A stretch of DNA of 32,639 nt from Kibdelosporangium aridum (GCF_900176515.1 NZ_FWXV01000026.1:1-32639); one strand, 5' to 3'; counted from the stretch's first letter, positions 15,862-25,488 are shown. Program-made: numbers and translations. The notes: generated from the letters alone by a model not told the origin.

Positions 15862-16399
15862 GGCTCTCCTCCGGCCTCGCTCGACGCTGTCTTCGGTGTC
15901 GGTCGTTCAGGACTGCAGACGGGCGTCGTTCAGGAAATCGAGCGGTGGCTTGATCGGAAGATCCGGCAATGCGAGGAAAACCAAGCTACCCCCAGGAAAA
16001 GCAGAACTCGACAAGCTTCGGTGGCGAACGTCGCCAACGACGCGGATGTGCCACGGGAACCCGGTCTCCGTCACATATGTGTCGTGCTGAGGCAGAAAAG
16101 GCGCCACTGGCCACTATTCGCCATGATCTCATTAACATGATCTCATTAATATGTCGTGGACACTTAGCGCCACAAAGACGGCCAAGACTACAGCGGGCGG
16201 CTCTTGGCCGTTCGAGAACCGCCCAGAAGGCCTGGCGACCAACTATCGAGCCCGACCGCGTCTCAACTTCGCTGCATGAATGCGGCCGATATGCAGTCAG
16301 CTGCGTGTCGGCGCTGCAGCGGTTAACGTGATAGCTGGCCTGGGTTCGATTGAGCACCGAAGATCGAGCAGCAGCCTTGGGTTGCAGTGTGAAGGTGTT
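15862..16399. promoter_or_regulatory. Divergent upstream region of the LuxR/STAND pair with a repeat and a TGGC-N8-GCCA site
   Basis: No gene is supported. The region is AT-richer around 16110-16150. It contains TGGCCACTATTCGCCA at 16108-16123, an inverted TGGC/GCCA with an 8-base spacer. A nearly identical 16-mer lies upstream of the secreted protein gene (30507-30522). Directly adjoining is a 14-bp tandem repeat (16122-16149). A palindrome CACATATGTG lies near 16072. These are candidate operators; no promoter boxes could be fixed. Confidence 0.5.
16122..16149. repeat. Tandem 14-bp direct repeat upstream of the LuxR regulator
   Basis: CATGATCTCATTAA occurs twice head-to-tail without a gap, about 250 bp before the regulator's start codon. 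It is AT-rich in a GC-rich context. It may be a binding site or bear promoter elements. Confidence 0.75.
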
Positions 16400-18745
16400 A
16401 TGCCACCCACCGCTCCGGGTAAGGCCGGAAATCTTCCTCTGGAGCTGACCAGTTTTGTTGGCCGTCGACGCGAGGTGACCGAGGCCAAGCAGGCGCTGTC
16501 GGCCTCCCGCCTGGTGACGTTGACCGGGGTCGGAGGTATTGGCAAGTCCCGGCTTGCCCTGCGGGTGGCCGCGCAGGTGCAGAGGGCGTTCGACGACGGG
16601 GTGTGGCTGGTCGAGCTGGGCGAGCTGCAGGATCCAGCGCTGGTGGAGCACACCATGGCCAACACCCTCGGGCTGCGGGAGCAGGCCACGCTGGGGCCGG
16701 GGCAGCAGGAGGGGCGCCCGCCGATCGCGAGGCTGACCGAGTACCTCGCTGCCCGACAGGTGCTGCTGGTGCTGGACAACTGTGAGCACCTGGTGGACGC
16801 GGTCGCGAAGCTGGTCGATGCGCTGCTGCGGACCTGCCCGGGGCTGCAGGTGCTGGCCACCAGCCGGCAGCGGCTGGGTATCGGTGGGGAGGTCACGCTG
16901 CCGGTGCCGCCGCTGCCGGTACCAGACCCACGGCCGCCGCACTCCCTGCGGGGCCTGTCCCAGTCCGCGGCAGTGGCCCTGTTCGTCGAGCGGGCCGTGG
17001 CGGTGGTGCCCGAGTTCTGCCTCACCGCGGACGACCAGGGCGCGGTCGCACAGCTCTGTCACCGGACGGAAGGGCTGCCGCTGGCGATCGAACTCGCGGC
17101 GGCGCGGCTGCCGGCGCTGTCGCCGCAGGAGATCCTGCACCGCCTGTCGGACCGGTTCCGGCTGTTGGGTGCTGGTCCGCGCGGCGCGCCGGCGCGGCAG
17201 CGGACCCTGCGGGCCTGCATCGAGTGGAGCTACGGGCTGTGTACGTGCGTGGAACAGCTGCTGTGGGCTCGGCTGACGGTGTTCGTCGGTGGCTTTGAGC
17301 TGGAGGCGGCCGAGGGCATCTGCGCCGGGGACAACCTGGCATCAGAGGATGTGCTCGACCTGGTGACCTCCCTGGTGGACAAGTCCATCCTGATCCGGCA
17401 GGACGGCGGCACCGTGCGGTATCGGATGCTGGACACCATCCGCGAATACGGTCAAGGCAAGCGGCGGGAATCCGGCCAGGACACCGCACTACGCCGGCGG
17501 CATCGAGACTGGCACGCCGCGCTGGTGGCGGGCGCGGACGCCGAGTGGATCAGTGCCCGGCAGGTGGACTGGTTCGCCCGCCTGCGGCGCGAATACCCCA
17601 ATATCCGGGCCGCGCTGGAGTTCTGCCTCACCGAACCCGGTGAGGCCGGGGCCGCCCTGCGGATCGCTACATCCCTGTACCCCTACTGGCTCGGGCGGGG
17701 GCTGCTCAGCGAGGGCCGGCACTGGCTCGATCAAGCCCTGGCCCAGCAGCCCCGGCCCTGCGCGGACCGGGCCCGAGCCCTCTACGCCGCCAGCATGCTC
17801 GCAGGGCAGCAAAGCGACATCGCCGCCGCGTCCGCCCTTGTACAGGAGGGACAGCAGGTCGCCGAGCAGTTGGGGGATGCCTCGACGCGCGCGCTGTTCA
17901 CGCTCGCCTCCGGGTACGTGGCCGGATACCAGGGAGACTTCCCGCGCTCGGTCGCACTACTGGATGCGGCCCTCAAGGCGTTCCGTGCCGAGAACAACAT
18001 CCCCCGGCTGCTCGAAGCCCTCTTCGCGCTCGCCGTGTACAGCGGGGTACAGGGGGACGCGGCACGGGCCCTGGCCTGTCACGAGGAGGTGCTGGCGATC
18101 ACCGAACCCCGCGGCGAGGTCTGGTACCGGTCACTCTCACTGTGGGCCGCCGGGCTGGCGGTGTGGCAGCAGGGTGACCGCCGGCGGGCGGTCGGGCTGG
18201 TGCAGGAGAGCTTGCGCCTCAAGCGCTTGGTCAATGACCTGCTCGGCATCGCCTGGTGCCTGGAGGCCCTGGCGTGGATCGCGGCCGGCGCGCCGGATCT
18301 CCGGCGTGCCGCCACGCTCCTCGGCGCCGCGCAGGAGCTCTGGCAGGCCATCGGCGCGTCCCCCGCGACAGTGCGGCACCTGCTCGGCTACCACGATGAG
18401 TGCGAGCAGCGGACTCGTCGCGTGCTGGGTGAGCGGGGATTCCAGGCCGCGTTCCAGCGCGGCGCGGGTCTGAGTTTGGCAGACGCGATCGGGTACGCCC
18501 TGAACGAGAAACCGCAGGCGGCGCCGCCACCCGCCAGCGCCACGACGACCCTCACCCGACGCGAGCAGCAGGTCGCCGAGTTGGTCGCTCAGGGCCTGAC
18601 CAACAAGCAGATCGCCGCCCGGCTGGTGATCGCCCAGCGCACCGCCGAGGGCCACGTCGAGAACATCCTGGCCAAACTCGGCTTCACCACACGCACCCAG
18701 CTGGCCACCTGGGGCATCGAACAACGAGAAAGCCGGGAGCGGTGA
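16400..18745 (+). CDS. LuxR-family STAND ATPase transcriptional regulator
   Basis: The protein has 781 residues. The start ATG at 16400 has GAAGG five bases upstream and begins MPPTAPGKAGNLPLEL, the usual opening of this family. An NB-ARC/AAA-type NTPase follows, with Walker A GVGGIGKSR (about 43-51), Walker B LLVLDNCEHL (about 122-131), the sensor-like ATSRQRLG, and GLPLAIELAAARL. A helical TPR-like region occupies about residues 380-690. A C-terminal LuxR HTH spans about 717-775 (LTRREQQVAELVAQGLTNKQ, then AEGHVENILAKLGFTTRTQL). It probably switches by nucleotide-dependent oligomerisation; ligand and targets are unknown. The stop overlaps the start of the next gene. Confidence 0.92.
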   Translation: MPPTAPGKAGNLPLELTSFVGRRREVTEAKQALSASRLVTLTGVGGIGKSRLALRVAAQVQRAFDDGVWLVELGELQDPALVEHTMANTLGLREQATLGPGQQEGRPPIARLTEYLAARQVLLVLDNCEHLVDAVAKLVDALLRTCPGLQVLATSRQRLGIGGEVTLPVPPLPVPDPRPPHSLRGLSQSAAVALFVERAVAVVPEFCLTADDQGAVAQLCHRTEGLPLAIELAAARLPALSPQEILHRLSDRFRLLGAGPRGAPARQRTLRACIEWSYGLCTCVEQLLWARLTVFVGGFELEAAEGICAGDNLASEDVLDLVTSLVDKSILIRQDGGTVRYRMLDTIREYGQGKRRESGQDTALRRRHRDWHAALVAGADAEWISARQVDWFARLRREYPNIRAALEFCLTEPGEAGAALRIATSLYPYWLGRGLLSEGRHWLDQALAQQPRPCADRARALYAASMLAGQQSDIAAASALVQEGQQVAEQLGDASTRALFTLASGYVAGYQGDFPRSVALLDAALKAFRAENNIPRLLEALFALAVYSGVQGDAARALACHEEVLAITEPRGEVWYRSLSLWAAGLAVWQQGDRRRAVGLVQESLRLKRLVNDLLGIAWCLEALAWIAAGAPDLRRAATLLGAAQELWQAIGASPATVRHLLGYHDECEQRTRRVLGERGFQAAFQRGAGLSLADAIGYALNEKPQAAPPPASATTTLTRREQQVAELVAQGLTNKQIAARLVIAQRTAEGHVENILAKLGFTTRTQLATWGIEQRESRER

Positions 18746-20838
18746 TGGCGGGCACCGGATCGGGCCGGGTGGCCGGCAATGTGCCGGCCGACGTGACGCG
18801 TTTTGTGGGTCGGCGGCAGGCCACGGCCGAGGTGAAACGCGTCCTGTCCGCGGCCCGGTTGGTGACCTTGACCGGGGTCGGTGGGGTGGGAAAGTCCCGG
18901 CTGGCCGTGCACGTGGGGCGCACGGTTCGCCGGAGGTTTCCCGACGGGGTGTGGCTGGTGGAGCTGGCCACGCTCGGCGATCCGGCGCTGGTGGAGCAGA
19001 CCGTCGCCGCCGCGCTGGGGTTGCGCGATCACTCGCGGCGGGATCCCGCGACCGTGCTGGCCGAATTCCTGGCGGACAAGCGCCTGCTGCTCATCCTGGA
19101 CAACTGTGAGCACGTGCTGGACGGTTGCGGCCAGCTGGTGGTTCGGTTGCTGACCGCTGCCCCGCGGTTGTCCGTGCTGGCCACCAGCAGGGAACCGCTC
19201 GGTGTCCCCGGTGAACATCGCTGGCCCGTCCCCCCGCTGTCCCTGCCACCCACCGAACCCGATGCGCGGGTGTCGGCATGCCCCTGCGACGCGCTGGCGT
19301 TGTTCGCCGACCGGGCGGCCGCGGCCGCTCCGGGGTTCGCCTTGACCAGGGACAATGAGCCGGTGGTGGCGCGGTTGTGTCGGCGGCTGGATGGGTTGCC
19401 GTTGGCGATCGAACTGGCCGCGGTCCGGATGCGGGTGTTGTCGGTGGAGCAGTTGCTGGCCGGGCTGGAGGACCGGTTCGCGCTGCTGACGGGTGGGAGC
19501 CCCATGGGCCTGCCGCGCCATCACACCCTGCGGGCGACGGTCGACTGGAGCTTCGAGCTGTGCTCGCAGGCGGAACGACGGTTCTGGGCCCGGTGTTCGG
19601 TGTTCGCCGGGGATTTCGACCTGGACGCGGCCGAAGGCGTGTGCGCCGGTCCGGGGCTGGCGCACGATGAGGTCTTCGAGGCGGTGGCCGGGCTGATCGA
19701 CAAATCGGTTCTGGTCCGGGAGGAGCGCGGGCACGGAGTGCGGTACCGGGTCCTGGAGACCATCCGCCAGTACGGGCGGGAACGGCTGGCCGAGGCCGGG
19801 GACACGGCTGTGTGGTGCCGCCGGCACCACGACTACTACCTGCACCTGGCCGACCAGGCCGACACGGACTCGGGCGGCCCTCACCAGCGGGAGTGGGCCG
19901 AGCGGTTGCGGGTCGAGCGGGCCAACCTCGTCGCGGCGCTGGACTACTGCCTGACGGTGCCCGGCCAGCAGCGGGACGGCCTGCGGCTGGGCGCGGCCCT
20001 GTGGTTCTACTGGATCGCCTGCGGGTTCGTCCGCGACGGCCGGTACTGGCTCGACCGGGCACTGCAGGCCGACCCGGCACCCAGCCGGGACCGCGCACGA
20101 GGACTGTGGATCAACGGATGGATCGCCACCTTGCAGGGCGACCACGACGCCAGCCTGGCCCTGCTGGAAGAAAGCCGGGACCTCGCCCAACAGCTAGGCG
20201 ACGACACCGCGCTGACCTATGCGACCCAGCACCTCGGCTGGGCGCGACTGGCATCCGGCGACCCGCCACGGGCAATTCCCCTCCTTGATCATGTCCTGGC
20301 CCGTCACCGAGCATCGAACCAATGGACCGCCCCCGCGTTGATTATTTTTCCGATTCAGATATTTGCCGCCGGCACGGCCGGCGACACCGACCATGCCATG
20401 GACCTGCTCGACGAATGCCGGAACATCTGCGCGTCGCTGGGAGAACGCTGGGCCTGGTCCTGGACATTGAACGCTGCCGGCATCACGTGGTGGACAGCGG
20501 GAAACCCCCGGCAAGCCGCGGCTCACCTGTGTGAGTGCCTCCGCGTCAAACGTGACGTGACCGACCAACTGGGCTACCCGTTCGGCGTGGATCTCCTGTC
20601 GTGGGCCGCTGCCGCGGAGGGCGACTGGACCCGGGCGGCCGTGCTGCAGGGGGCCGCGGACACGATGTGGGAGCCGATCGGCCGACCGCTGTTCGGCTTC
20701 GACGCCTTGATCGACCAGGGTCAGCAATGGCGGACACGAACCCGCGAAGCCCTCGGTGACCACGCCTACCACGACGCCCTCCAGCACGGCGCACGGATGA
20801 CCCCAGAACAGGCCATCGCCTACGCACTGGACGAATAA
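18745..20838 (+). CDS. STAND ATPase paralogue of the LuxR regulator, lacking the HTH domain
   Basis: The protein has 697 residues. Its ATG overlaps the preceding stop as TGATG, with GGGAG just upstream, so the two are translationally coupled; a GTG at 18742 is an alternative. Walker A is GVGGVGKSR (about 43-51) and Walker B LLILDNCEHV (about 115-124), followed by ATSREPLG and GLPLAIELAAVRM; the TPR-like region is complete. It aligns with the first protein throughout, then ends at MTPEQAIAYALDE, where the first continues through a linker into its LuxR HTH. No LTRREQ-type sequence is found in the following 300 bp in any frame. It cannot bind DNA by itself through the usual domain and probably partners with its neighbour. 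Confidence 0.88.
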   Translation: MAGTGSGRVAGNVPADVTRFVGRRQATAEVKRVLSAARLVTLTGVGGVGKSRLAVHVGRTVRRRFPDGVWLVELATLGDPALVEQTVAAALGLRDHSRRDPATVLAEFLADKRLLLILDNCEHVLDGCGQLVVRLLTAAPRLSVLATSREPLGVPGEHRWPVPPLSLPPTEPDARVSACPCDALALFADRAAAAAPGFALTRDNEPVVARLCRRLDGLPLAIELAAVRMRVLSVEQLLAGLEDRFALLTGGSPMGLPRHHTLRATVDWSFELCSQAERRFWARCSVFAGDFDLDAAEGVCAGPGLAHDEVFEAVAGLIDKSVLVREERGHGVRYRVLETIRQYGRERLAEAGDTAVWCRRHHDYYLHLADQADTDSGGPHQREWAERLRVERANLVAALDYCLTVPGQQRDGLRLGAALWFYWIACGFVRDGRYWLDRALQADPAPSRDRARGLWINGWIATLQGDHDASLALLEESRDLAQQLGDDTALTYATQHLGWARLASGDPPRAIPLLDHVLARHRASNQWTAPALIIFPIQIFAAGTAGDTDHAMDLLDECRNICASLGERWAWSWTLNAAGITWWTAGNPRQAAAHLCECLRVKRDVTDQLGYPFGVDLLSWAAAAEGDWTRAAVLQGAADTMWEPIGRPLFGFDALIDQGQQWRTRTREALGDHAYHDALQHGARMTPEQAIAYALDE

Positions 20839-20975
20839 TCTTCCGCACCGCGGTGGCCCTGCTGCCGGAGTCGGTTCCGCCGCACGCGGCCTGCCTACGT
20901 CGACAAGACCACCCGAACGCCCCATAGAGCGGGCGGGCAGCGAATCTCACGCTGCTGGCACAAATGCCATCATGA

Positions 20976-21007
20976 TGCCAAGATCAAAGAGAAAGTGCCA
21001 AGATCAA
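20976..21007. repeat. Direct repeat of TGCCAAGATCAA, 20-bp period
   Basis: The 12-mer is perfect at 20976-20987 and 20996-21007. A 20-bp period would place both copies on nearly the same face of the helix, which is compatible with cooperative binding of a regulator. Confidence 0.65.
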
Positions 21008-21393
21008 CGGGATCCTACATGTCTGTAGGTTCCCATCTCCTGTGGCATAACCCGACGGGCTGACCTGTATCGTTGGTCGCCGTCTCGGGCAGTGGCAGAT
21101 CTCTGCTGTCTCAAATTCATGGCATTTCCTCGACAGCGTCATCCGGGGAACAACCGAGTTTCAAACAGTCGCTATCACCTGCATGAACCGTCTCGCATCA
21201 ACCTGCCGGTCCGAAGATAGAAGCCACGGGCGCCGATCTCGTCGACCAAGTGACAACAAAACATCGACGGCGGCCGAACAGCAAGCAACCGTAACTCCAA
21301 CCCCCAGCCCGAACATCACGTGATCGTGTTCACTGGAGGTCACGAACGTGAGCCCACCCGAAGACCTTCTATCGGAGTGGCCGACGTCGCATG

Positions 21394-21427
21394 ACTAGTA
21401 GGTTTTCGGCACTAGTAGGTTTTCGGC
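21394..21427. repeat. Perfect 17-bp tandem repeat upstream of the SARP gene
   Basis: ACTAGTAGGTTTTCGGC occurs twice in tandem with no gap, about 200-230 bp before the SARP start. The TTTTCGGC part resembles the end of the IS-C inverted repeat (GCCGAAAAT on the other strand), so an IS-derived origin is possible. A regulator-binding array is the alternative. Confidence 0.8.
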
Positions 21428-21626
21428 AAGCACACGGTGGAGATGGCACACAAATCCGCCAGTGACGCATATTCGCCAGTGTCCCGGACAGGTCTGCTTT
21501 GCTTGTTCCTATTCGGAAGCGTCTGACCGCGTTACGGTGCGAATGTAGCAGCGTGGCTGGGTCTCTTGGCCGGGTCCGAGCCTCCCTTGCCAGGGCGCGG
21601 GGCGCGGACGGTGCGTTGGCGCAGCG

Positions 21627-24497
21627 GTGAGTGAGGGGCGAGGGGTGTTTCGCATCCTGGGGCCGGTCGAGGTGTGGTGGGGTGGTCGGCGGCTGGATGT
21701 GGGCGCTGCCAAGCAGCGGTTTGTGTTGGCTGTGCTCGCGTTGGAAGTCAATCACGTCGTTCCCCTGGATCGTTTGATCAGTTTGACCTGGGCGGACGAC
21801 CCGCCGCCGGCGGCGGCGAAAACCATCCAGGCCCACGTGTCTCGTTTGCGGACGGTGTTGAAAACCGCGGCCGCCGAGACCGATGGCGTCGCCTTGGTCA
21901 GTGAGCGGACGGGCTACGAGTTGCGCGCCGACCCGATGAGCGTGGACGCGCACCGGTTCCGAGCCCTGGTCGAGCAGGCCCGCCACACCGACGACGAGCA
22001 CGCCATCACGCTGCTGCGCGAGGCCCTGGATCTGTGGCGAGGGGAAGCGCTGGCGGGAACGGCTCCCGACGAGGTCCGCTACCGGCTGTGCCACGGCCTG
22101 GACGAGGCACGGCTGGTGGCCGTGGAGGATCGGGTGGACGCCGAGCTGCGGCTGGGGCGGCATCGCGAGGTGCTCGGGGAGCTCACCGGCCTGGTCACGG
22201 CGCATCCGACCCGGGAACGCCTGGTCGGCCAGCACATGCTGGCCCTACACCGCAGCGGCCGGGCGAGCGAAGCGCTGGAGGCATACCGCCATTTTCGCAC
22301 CCGGCTGGGCGAGGAACTCGGGCTGGATCCGGGCACTGCTCTCCAGCACCTCGAGTCGGCGATCCTGCGGGCCGACCCGTCCCTGGAGCTCCCGCCCCGA
22401 TCGGCCCGGACTGCGGTGACAACCAACCGGGTTGCGGTTCCTCGTCAGCTGCCGACCGACATCGCCAGCTTCGCCAGCCGCAGCCGCTACCTGCAGGAGT
22501 TGGACGCCCTCCTGCCCCGCGACGACGACGCCGTCCCGCGGGCGGTGGTGCTTTCGGCGATCGCCGGTACGGCCGGGATCGGCAAGACCGCCCTGGCGGT
22601 GCACTGGGCCCATCGGGTCGCCGACCGGTTTCCCGACGGGCAGTTGCACGTCAACCTGCGGGGCTTCGACCCGCAGGCCCCGGTGGAGGCCGGTCAGGCC
22701 CTGCACGGGTTCCTGCTCGCCCTTGGGGTGGACCCGCAGGCCATCCCCATCGACCTGGAGGCCAAGGCCGCGCTGTACCGCAGCCTGCTCGCTGGCAAGC
22801 GGATGCTGATCGTGCTGGACAACGCCCGCGACACCGAGCACGTCCGTCCGCTGCTGCCCGCCAGCCCCACCTGCCTAGCGATCATCACCAGCCGCAACCG
22901 GCTGGACAGCCTGACCGCACGGCACGGCGCCCACCGCCTTACCCTCGATTTCCTCAGCACCGACGAGGCCGTCGCGCTGCTCACCACACGCCTCGGTCGA
23001 CAGCGGGTGGCAGCCGAACCTGACGCCGTCGCCGAGCTGATCGAGTTGTGTATCCGGCTCCCGCTGGCCTTGAGCATCGCCGCCGCCCGCGCCACCACCC
23101 AACCGACACTGACCCTGAGCCGACTGGCCGAGGATCTCCGCGACGAACGCGCTCGGCTCGACGTGCTCGACACCGGCGATATCGACCTGGACCTGCGGGC
23201 GGTGTTCTCCTGGTCCTACCACACCCTGACAGCACAGGCGGCACGCCTGTTCCGGCTGCTGGGCGTGCAGCCCGGACCCGACATCAGCCTGCCCGCAGCC
23301 GCCAACCTGACCGACATCCACATCCGTTCAGCACACGGGCTACTCACCGAACTCACCCGGGCGCACCTGCTCGACGAACACACTCCCGGCCGATTCCGGT
23401 TCCACGACCTGCTGCGCGCCTACGCAGGCGAGCAGGCCGTGGAGGGGGAACCCGAAACCCAGCGGCGCGCGGCGATTCACAGGCTCCTGGACTACTACCT
23501 GCACACCAGCCTGGCCGCTGCCTGCTGCATTGACCCGCACCGAGAGCCCATCACCCTGGATGCCCCACAACCCGGGGTCACCCCTGGTGCGATCACAGAC
23601 CATGAGCAGGCGGTGCGGTGGTTCACCGCCGAGCACACCACCCTGCTTGCCGCCACCGCTCGCGCCGCCCGCGCCGGGTTCGACGTCCACGCATGGCAAC
23701 TGCCTCGGACCCTCGGCACCTTCCTCGACCTGCAAGGGCATTGGCACGACGATGAGGACGCCGGGCAGACCGCCCTGGCCGCCGCACGCCGTCTCGGCGA
23801 CCGCGCCGCCCAAGCCACCACCCACCGCGGCCTCGGCTGGACCTACACTCGGCTCGGGCGCTACGCAGATGCCCTCACCCACCTGCGACGGGCCCTCGTC
23901 TTGTTCCGAGAACTCGGCGACCACGCTGGCCAAGCCCATACCCATCACTGCCTCGGCTTCGTCTATGAGCAGCAGGGCCGATACACCGAGGCGCTCATCC
24001 AGGCCCAGCACGCCCTGGATCTCTCCCGCGCCACCGGCGACCACGCCGCGCAAGCCTGGGCACTCAATGCCCTCGGCTGGGCCCACGCTGAGCTCGGCAA
24101 CTTCCAGCAGGCACTCACCCACTGCCACCACGCCCTACGCCTGCTCCGTGACCTCCACAACCGCGACCGCGACGGCGAAGCCGACACCCTGGACAGCCTC
24201 GGCTACGCCCACCACCACCTCGGCCACCACACTCAGGCCATCGCCCACTACCAGCAGGCCCTCGCCCTGTACCGCGAGCTTGGCAACCGCTACGACGAAG
24301 CCGAGACCCTCACCCACCTCGGCGACACCCACCACGTCACCGGCAACCAGGCTGCCGCCCAGGAAGCCTGGCGGCAGGCCCTGGTCATCCTCGACCAACT
24401 CGGCCACCCCGACGCCGACCAAGTCCGTACCAAACTCACCCAACTCGACCCCGAACCAGAGGCCAACGCCAGCCACGGCCACGACAGCGCCGAATGA
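21627..24497 (+). CDS. SARP-family regulator with NB-ARC ATPase and TPR domains (AfsR/DnrI-type)
   Basis: The protein has 956 residues. An OmpR-like winged helix occupies about 1-95 (VFRILGPVEVWWGGRRLDVG, then KTIQAHVSRLRTVL). The bacterial transcriptional activation domain spans about 96-245 (VDAHRFRALVEQA, then RSGRASEALEAYRHFRTRLG). The NB-ARC NTPase has Walker A GTAGIGKTALA (about 313-323) and Walker B MLIVLDNA (about 392-399). At least four TPR units lie between about 720 and 940 (repeated ALGWAHAELG-like and YxxAL patterns). AfsR-type SARPs often activate antibiotic or developmental genes. The GTG at 21627 is the longest start; the GTG at 21645 (FRILGPVEV) with GAGG upstream is likelier by family alignment. 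No biosynthetic genes are in the window, so its target is unknown. Confidence 0.93.
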   Translation: MSEGRGVFRILGPVEVWWGGRRLDVGAAKQRFVLAVLALEVNHVVPLDRLISLTWADDPPPAAAKTIQAHVSRLRTVLKTAAAETDGVALVSERTGYELRADPMSVDAHRFRALVEQARHTDDEHAITLLREALDLWRGEALAGTAPDEVRYRLCHGLDEARLVAVEDRVDAELRLGRHREVLGELTGLVTAHPTRERLVGQHMLALHRSGRASEALEAYRHFRTRLGEELGLDPGTALQHLESAILRADPSLELPPRSARTAVTTNRVAVPRQLPTDIASFASRSRYLQELDALLPRDDDAVPRAVVLSAIAGTAGIGKTALAVHWAHRVADRFPDGQLHVNLRGFDPQAPVEAGQALHGFLLALGVDPQAIPIDLEAKAALYRSLLAGKRMLIVLDNARDTEHVRPLLPASPTCLAIITSRNRLDSLTARHGAHRLTLDFLSTDEAVALLTTRLGRQRVAAEPDAVAELIELCIRLPLALSIAAARATTQPTLTLSRLAEDLRDERARLDVLDTGDIDLDLRAVFSWSYHTLTAQAARLFRLLGVQPGPDISLPAAANLTDIHIRSAHGLLTELTRAHLLDEHTPGRFRFHDLLRAYAGEQAVEGEPETQRRAAIHRLLDYYLHTSLAAACCIDPHREPITLDAPQPGVTPGAITDHEQAVRWFTAEHTTLLAATARAARAGFDVHAWQLPRTLGTFLDLQGHWHDDEDAGQTALAAARRLGDRAAQATTHRGLGWTYTRLGRYADALTHLRRALVLFRELGDHAGQAHTHHCLGFVYEQQGRYTEALIQAQHALDLSRATGDHAAQAWALNALGWAHAELGNFQQALTHCHHALRLLRDLHNRDRDGEADTLDSLGYAHHHLGHHTQAIAHYQQALALYRELGNRYDEAETLTHLGDTHHVTGNQAAAQEAWRQALVILDQLGHPDADQVRTKLTQLDPEPEANASHGHDSAE

Positions 24498-25083
24498 GCG
24501 CGCCCTCCATTGTCAGCGCCAACTCCAGACCAGATATCTCCTGCTCGCGCCCCCCACTGTGCCGTTGGCCTGTACTGACCTGAAGCCTTGGGGACGGATC
24601 GCCGATCGCCCTACCAGGTCTCACCTCGCAGCACCCCCTCGCTGACCGCGATGTGCCACCACAGCGGCGAGCCCTGACAAGTCCTAACTGGACCGGCGCT
24701 ACAGCATCGAGAACCTCCACCATGCCCTGTGGCATTGCGTGTCATTCGTCGAGTGGCAACGGCAACGCCCATGATGTCACCACGCGCCCCGACGCCTGGA
24801 CCGCGCACAGGTAGAAACCTTCCCAGCGGTGCACCGGGGTCGCCCCCGACCAAGACATGGCCTGCAGCACTCCGTTCGTATCGGGTTGTTGATATCGGGT
24901 TGCGTGGGACCGCAGCCGGTCCGCAGCCCCACCGCAGCCCCCTGACGCTGCACCGGTGGACACAAACGAGTTGACACAAACGAGTCGAACGACGACTCAC
25001 TCCGCGTTTCCCTATCGTCCAAGGGAGTCCGACCAGTGTCCACGACATCCCAGCAGATCTGAGCCTGTCCCGGCGCGAGCTGG
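24498..25083. other. Intergenic region, possible small coding remnant
   Basis: A minus-strand frame ending at 24742 contains a protein-like stretch (GATPVHRWEGFYLCAVQASG) but no start context or family that I can name. The rest holds nothing recognisable. Confidence 0.35.
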
Positions 25084-25488
25084 ATGCGGGCGGCGCTTCG
25101 GGTCAGAGGGCAGAGTGCGCGCAGCACATGGCCCAACGGTGAATCGTGGCGGCCGAAAACCAGATCTGGAGATCTTCTGGAGTCCGCGTTTCCCGCCGCC
25201 GCGGCAGCATTCGAGGTCAGCCCGCTGGTGCGGGAGGCTGAGGAGACTCTGGCCGAACAGCTCGCCCGATGGCAGCAGAAGTATCCGGACGTCCGGGTCA
25301 CCCGCCAGGTTGTGCGGGACCGTCCGGCGCACGCGTTGCTTCGGTTCTCGGACGAGGCCCAACTGATCGTCGTGGGCAGCCGGGGCCGGGGCGGGTTCCG
25401 CGGGCTGCTCCTCGGTTCCACCAGTCAGCATCTGCTGCGGCACGCACCATGCCCGGTGGCGGTTGTGCGCACCCGCCACGAGACCTGA
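25084..25488 (+). pseudogene. Universal stress protein remnant (C-terminal part of a UspA domain)
   Basis: From about 25190 the frame reads as the second half of an actinobacterial Usp domain: LVREAEETLAEQLARWQQKY, VVRDRPAHALLRFS and the ATP-binding loop GSRGRGGFRGLLLGSTSQHL followed by HAPCPVAVVR. The first ~35 residues are unlike any Usp N terminus, and no ADxS-type start is seen. Either the N-terminal half has been lost or replaced, or a very short divergent protein remains. Upstream sequence gives no continuing Usp frame. Confidence 0.6.

Larger units (their letters stand above)
20839..21626. promoter_or_regulatory. Regulatory spacer before the SARP gene, repeat-rich
   Basis: No convincing gene is present. 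The spacer holds the direct repeats at 20976-21007 and 21394-21427 and a CCTACA/TGTAGG dyad at about 21015-21030. It also has CGCCAGTG twice at 17-base spacing (start of first copy 21457, end of second 21481). A GTG with a GGAGG eight bases upstream at about 21347 opens only a 16-codon frame (SPPEDLLSEWPTSHD), which may be a gene remnant or leader peptide. Confidence 0.5.

Noticed and set aside
16122..16149. Possible CRISPR-like repeat
   Set aside because: There are only two units, with no spacer between them and no cas genes anywhere in the window.
15986..17140. Minus-strand 384-codon frame, and the 533-codon minus frame at 18589-20190
   Set aside because: Both are Gln/Arg/Pro-rich antisense shadows of the STAND regulators.
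21161..21343. 60-codon minus-strand frame before the SARP gene
   Set aside because: There is no ribosome site or family resemblance, and it lies in a repeat-rich regulatory spacer.
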